From assembly GCA_030042955.1 (NCBI GenBank), contig JASHYQ010000003.1:1-7831 (forward strand): 7,831 nucleotides of DNA. Reading direction: 5' to 3'. The first letter of the stretch is position 1; each line of letters starts with the position of its first letter. The DNA comes from Thermoplasmata archaeon (lineage in GTDB: Archaea > Thermoplasmatota > Thermoplasmata > Lutacidiplasmatales > UBA184). This document shows, in pieces, positions 5,180 to 7,831 of this stretch. Below the pieces are notes generated by a model. That model worked only from the letters and a program-made list of their open reading frames with translations, searched no databases and was not told the DNA's origin. Both the position numbers and the translations under genes were made by a program.

Positions 5180-7831
5180 TCAGCCCGCCGGACCCGCCCG
5201 CCCGGGCGCGGGTCCGGCCGGCGTCGCTGCGGCGGTCGTCGAGGGCGCGACCGGGGCCGTTGAATCGGGGGGGCGCGAGGTCGCCGGGCTCTTCGTCGCG
5301 CCGGCTGGGCGGGGCGTTGATGGCTCATGGAACCTCAGCGTACCCCGGACCGTACCGTCCGGCGTGTCGACCAGTTCGAAGCCCATTTTCTTCGTCAGCG
5401 CCTGCGCGCGGTAGTTGTCGGGGAGCATGAAGGCGTAGACCTCCTCGACGCCCATGTCCTTGGCGACTTCGAGGACGTGGTCGACCAGCTTCGTCCCGAT
5501 ACCGAGCCCCTGCCAGGCGTCGGTGATGATGAACGCAAGCTCGCCCTTCTTGCCGCCGGTCTCGATCGGGAGCCGTCCGACCCCGAGGATCTGCCGCTTG
5601 CCGTCCTGGGTGATCTCGACGACGATCGCGATCTCCCGGTCGTAGTCGATGTTGCAGTAGCGGACCCGCATCTCGTGCGGCGTGTCCTTGATCACGGTGA
5701 AGAACCGGTAGCGGATCGACTCCTCCGAGAACCCACGGAACATCTCCAGCCACATCGGCTCGTCCTCGGGCTTGATCGGACGGAGGAGGACCTCCTGGCC
5801 TGTCTGCAGGGTCCATCGGGTCTCGTACTTCTGGGGATAGGGGCTGATGACGAGGCGGGCGTGCGGCTCCTCGTCCCCGAGCGCCAGGTCCCGGTTGACG
5901 ACCACCCGCGCGTCGAGGATCGTGAGGTCCTTGGGCCCGATCAGGACCGGATTCATGTCGATCTCCTCGATCTGAGGGAAGTCCACCATGAGATGCGAGA
6001 TCCGGAGGACGGTCCGGTCGAGGAGCTCCAGGTTCGCGGCCGGCTGGTTCCGGTAACCCTTCAGGAGCCGGTAGACCTTCGTCTCCTCCATCATCCGGTG
6101 CATGAGCGTGGTGGAGAGCGGCGGGAGGCCCAAGGCCGTGTCCTTGAGCAGCTCCACCGCCACTCCGCCCATCCCGAAGAGGACGACCGGCCCGAAGAGC
6201 GGGTCCGTCTTCCCCCCGAGGATGAGCTCGTAGCCCTCGCTCCGCACCATGGGCTGCACGGTCACGCCGGTAATCTCTGCGTCCGGTTTGTACGCCCGAG
6301 CGTTCGCGGTCACCAGGGCGAACTTTTCCCGGACCTCGTCGTCCGAGCCGATGTTCAGCGCGACGCCCCCGGCGTCGGACTTGTGGGTGATCTGAGGAGA
6401 GAGGATCTTGAGCACGACGGGGTATCCGATCCGCTTCGCCGCGCCCACAGCATTTTCGGCCGTACGGGCCACGGCCGTCGGGACGGTCGGGAAGCTGTAG
6501 TACGTGAGGAGCCGCTTGGCTTCTTCCTCCGTTAGGACGGTGCGCCCCGTCTTGGCGACCTGCCGAAGGAGCGCGGTGATCGGCTGCTTTGGGGGGGCTG
6601 GGTAGAGCGGAAGCTCCTGGGGAGTCTCGTAGAGCGCCTCGATGTTCCGCCGGTACTGGTTCATGGTCACGAACGTCTTCGTGGCCTGCTCGGGCGTCGG
6701 GAACGAGGGAAGATGGTTCGCGGCGAGTAGGTCGTCGGCCTCGTCCACGCCGGTCCGGCCAAGGAACGAGGCGAGGATCGTTTTCGGAGGATGGGCCTCG
6801 CTCTCGACGACCTCAACGATCGCCTTCGCGATCTCGATCGGCGTAGAGACCGCTTGCGTGGTATGGAGGAGCAGGATCCCGTCGACCTGGTCGTCTTCCA
6901 GGCAGAGGGCCAGGGCGAGCCGGTACCGGTCCGCCTTGGCGTCCCCCAGGACGTCGACCGGGTTGCCCCGGCTCCAGAACGGGGGCAAGGCGGCGTTCAG
7001 CTTCTCGAGCGTGGCCGGGCTCAGCTCGGCCAGGGTCCCTCCCCGCCCGATCAGGGAGTCGGTCGCCATGATGCCGGGACCGCCGGCGTTGGTGATGATC
7101 GCGAGCCGTGGGCCCTTCGGGAGCGGGGGCTGGGCGCTCAGCACCTCCGCCACGTTGAACAGGTCGGAGATCTCGTCCACGCGGACGACGCCGGCCCGCT
7201 TGAACGCGGCGTCGTAGATGTCGTCCTCCCCCGACAGGGCTCCCGTGTGGGAGGCGACGGCGCGCGCGCTCTCGCGGTAACGGCCGGCTTTCACGACGAT
7301 GATCGGCTTCGTCCGCGCAAAGTGGCGCGCGGCACTCATGAACTCGCGGGCGTCGGTGACGCCCTCGACGTACATCAGAATGCTGCGGGTGTACGGGTCG
7401 GTCCCGAAGTAGTCGATCAGGTCGCCGAAGTTGACGTCGAGCATCGAGCCGACGGAGACGAAGGCGCTGAAGCCGATGTTCTCGTGGATCGCCGAGTCGA
7501 GAATCGCCGAGCCGAGCGCCCCGCTCTGGGAGATGAAGGCGACGTTCCCTGCGATTGGCATGGAGCTCAAGAAGGTGGCGTTGAGGCCCGTGACCGGGCG
7601 GACGAACCCGAGGCAGTTCGGCCCGACGACGCGGATCCCGTGCTGGCGAGCGATCTCGAGCACCCGGTCCTCGAGCGCCTTCCCCTCGGGCCCGACCTCC
7701 TTGAAACCCGCCGAGACGATGATGGCCCCCTTGACGCCGACCTCGCCGCACTCTCGGACCACCTCAGGGACCGTGGCCGCGGGCGTTGCGATGAGCGCGA
7801 CGTCCACCGGGCCGGGGACGTCGTGGATCGA
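5180..7831 (-). CDS. ADP-forming acyl-CoA synthetase fused to C-terminal GNAT acetyltransferase (Pat/PatZ architecture), N-terminus cut by window edge
   Basis: This fusion resembles NDP-forming acetate-CoA ligases and Pat/PatZ-type protein lysine acetyltransferases. The frame is open to the right edge, where SIHDVPGP precedes the GTG at 7807, so the start and most of the CoA-binding domain lie outside. Residues below are counted from that GTG. Domains in order are the rest of the CoA-binding domain, two succinyl-CoA-ligase-like domains (about 88-400), ATP-grasp (about 425-640), GNAT (about 662-826) and an Ala/Pro/Thr-rich tail (827-875). The phosphorylated-His motif SHTG is present (His187, codon 7247-7249), as are the Glu148 of YVEGVTD and the second histidine in THKSDAGG (His475). 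These match residues shown to matter in Pyrococcus ADP-forming acetyl-CoA synthetase (His257-alpha, Glu213-alpha, His71-beta). The GNAT acetyl-CoA loop is QGLGIG (766-771). Both halves look competent. Acyl substrate and protein targets are unknown. Confidence 0.94.
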   Translation of the reverse strand, partial: SIHDVPGPVDVALIATPAATVPEVVRECGEVGVKGAIIVSAGFKEVGPEGKALEDRVLEIARQHGIRVVGPNCLGFVRPVTGLNATFLSSMPIAGNVAFISQSGALGSAILDSAIHENIGFSAFVSVGSMLDVNFGDLIDYFGTDPYTRSILMYVEGVTDAREFMSAARHFARTKPIIVVKAGRYRESARAVASHTGALSGEDDIYDAAFKRAGVVRVDEISDLFNVAEVLSAQPPLPKGPRLAIITNAGGPGIMATDSLIGRGGTLAELSPATLEKLNAALPPFWSRGNPVDVLGDAKADRYRLALALCLEDDQVDGILLLHTTQAVSTPIEIAKAIVEVVESEAHPPKTILASFLGRTGVDEADDLLAANHLPSFPTPEQATKTFVTMNQYRRNIEALYETPQELPLYPAPPKQPITALLRQVAKTGRTVLTEEEAKRLLTYYSFPTVPTAVARTAENAVGAAKRIGYPVVLKILSPQITHKSDAGGVALNIGSDDEVREKFALVTANARAYKPDAEITGVTVQPMVRSEGYELILGGKTDPLFGPVVLFGMGGVAVELLKDTALGLPPLSTTLMHRMMEETKVYRLLKGYRNQPAANLELLDRTVLRISHLMVDFPQIEEIDMNPVLIGPKDLTILDARVVVNRDLALGDEEPHARLVISPYPQKYETRWTLQTGQEVLLRPIKPEDEPMWLEMFRGFSEESIRYRFFTVIKDTPHEMRVRYCNIDYDREIAIVVEITQDGKRQILGVGRLPIETGGKKGELAFIITDAWQGLGIGTKLVDHVLEVAKDMGVEEVYAFMLPDNYRAQALTKKMGFELVDTPDGTVRGTLRFHEPSTPRPAGATKSPATSRPPDSTAPVAPSTTAAATPAGPAPGRAGPAG

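Noticed and set aside
5161..5190. tRNA-like fragment (gctagctcagc resembles a D-arm)
   Set aside because: No matching acceptor stem, anticodon arm or T-loop GTTCGAATCC could be found at the right distance, and it overlaps the synthetase stop.
5327..6535. Long open frame of 402 codons on + opposite the synthetase gene
   Set aside because: Its product is rich in Arg, Glu, Asp and His with no domain motif. It is antisense to the clearly coding ATP-grasp and GNAT regions, so it is a GC-driven shadow.

Overview
The window is a GC-rich stretch (roughly two thirds G+C by eye) holding six protein genes. Two of them run off the window edges. No RNA genes, insertion sequences or CRISPR repeats were seen. 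The best guess for the host is an archaeon, possibly a GC-rich Thermoplasmata-type lineage. Three starts (CBS gene, SIS gene, and a GTG candidate for the cysteine-cluster gene) have a short AT-rich, TATA-like box about 25-35 bases upstream and no clear Shine-Dalgarno sequence. That pattern fits leaderless archaeal transcription. The gene content (an ADP-forming acyl-CoA synthetase, a class I HDAC-like deacetylase, a stand-alone CBS pair) is compatible with this but not exclusive to archaea. A GC-rich bacterium cannot be ruled out from sequence alone.

Layout, left to right. (1) The C-terminal part of a histone-deacetylase/AcuC-family gene on + (1-639). Its stop overlaps the stop of (2), a YkgJ-type cysteine-cluster protein on - (636-1787). 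(3) A small two-CBS-domain protein on + (1814-2254) is divergent from it. (4) A DHA2-type (EmrB/QacA-like) major facilitator exporter on + follows (2369-3820), behind a C-rich leader. (5) Convergent with the exporter is a SIS-domain protein on - (3851-4966) that resembles the isomerase half of GlmS but lacks the glutaminase half and the usual C-terminal lysine. (6) Upstream of it on the same strand is a large acyl-CoA synthetase (NDP-forming) fused to a C-terminal GNAT acetyltransferase (5180 to the right edge). The 213-base gap between (5) and (6) holds a TATA-like box for the SIS gene and the trace of a possible small hydrophobic ORF split by a G-run.

The genes do not form one operon: strands alternate and several genes appear to have their own promoters. 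The most coherent functional thread is acyl metabolism and lysine acylation. The ACD-GNAT fusion has the architecture of Pat/PatZ-type protein lysine acetyltransferases but keeps the histidines needed for synthetase chemistry. An HDAC/AcuC-like deacetylase, the class of enzyme that reverses such marks, sits about 4.5 kb away. Whether they act on common targets is inference. No clearly new multi-gene system was recognised.
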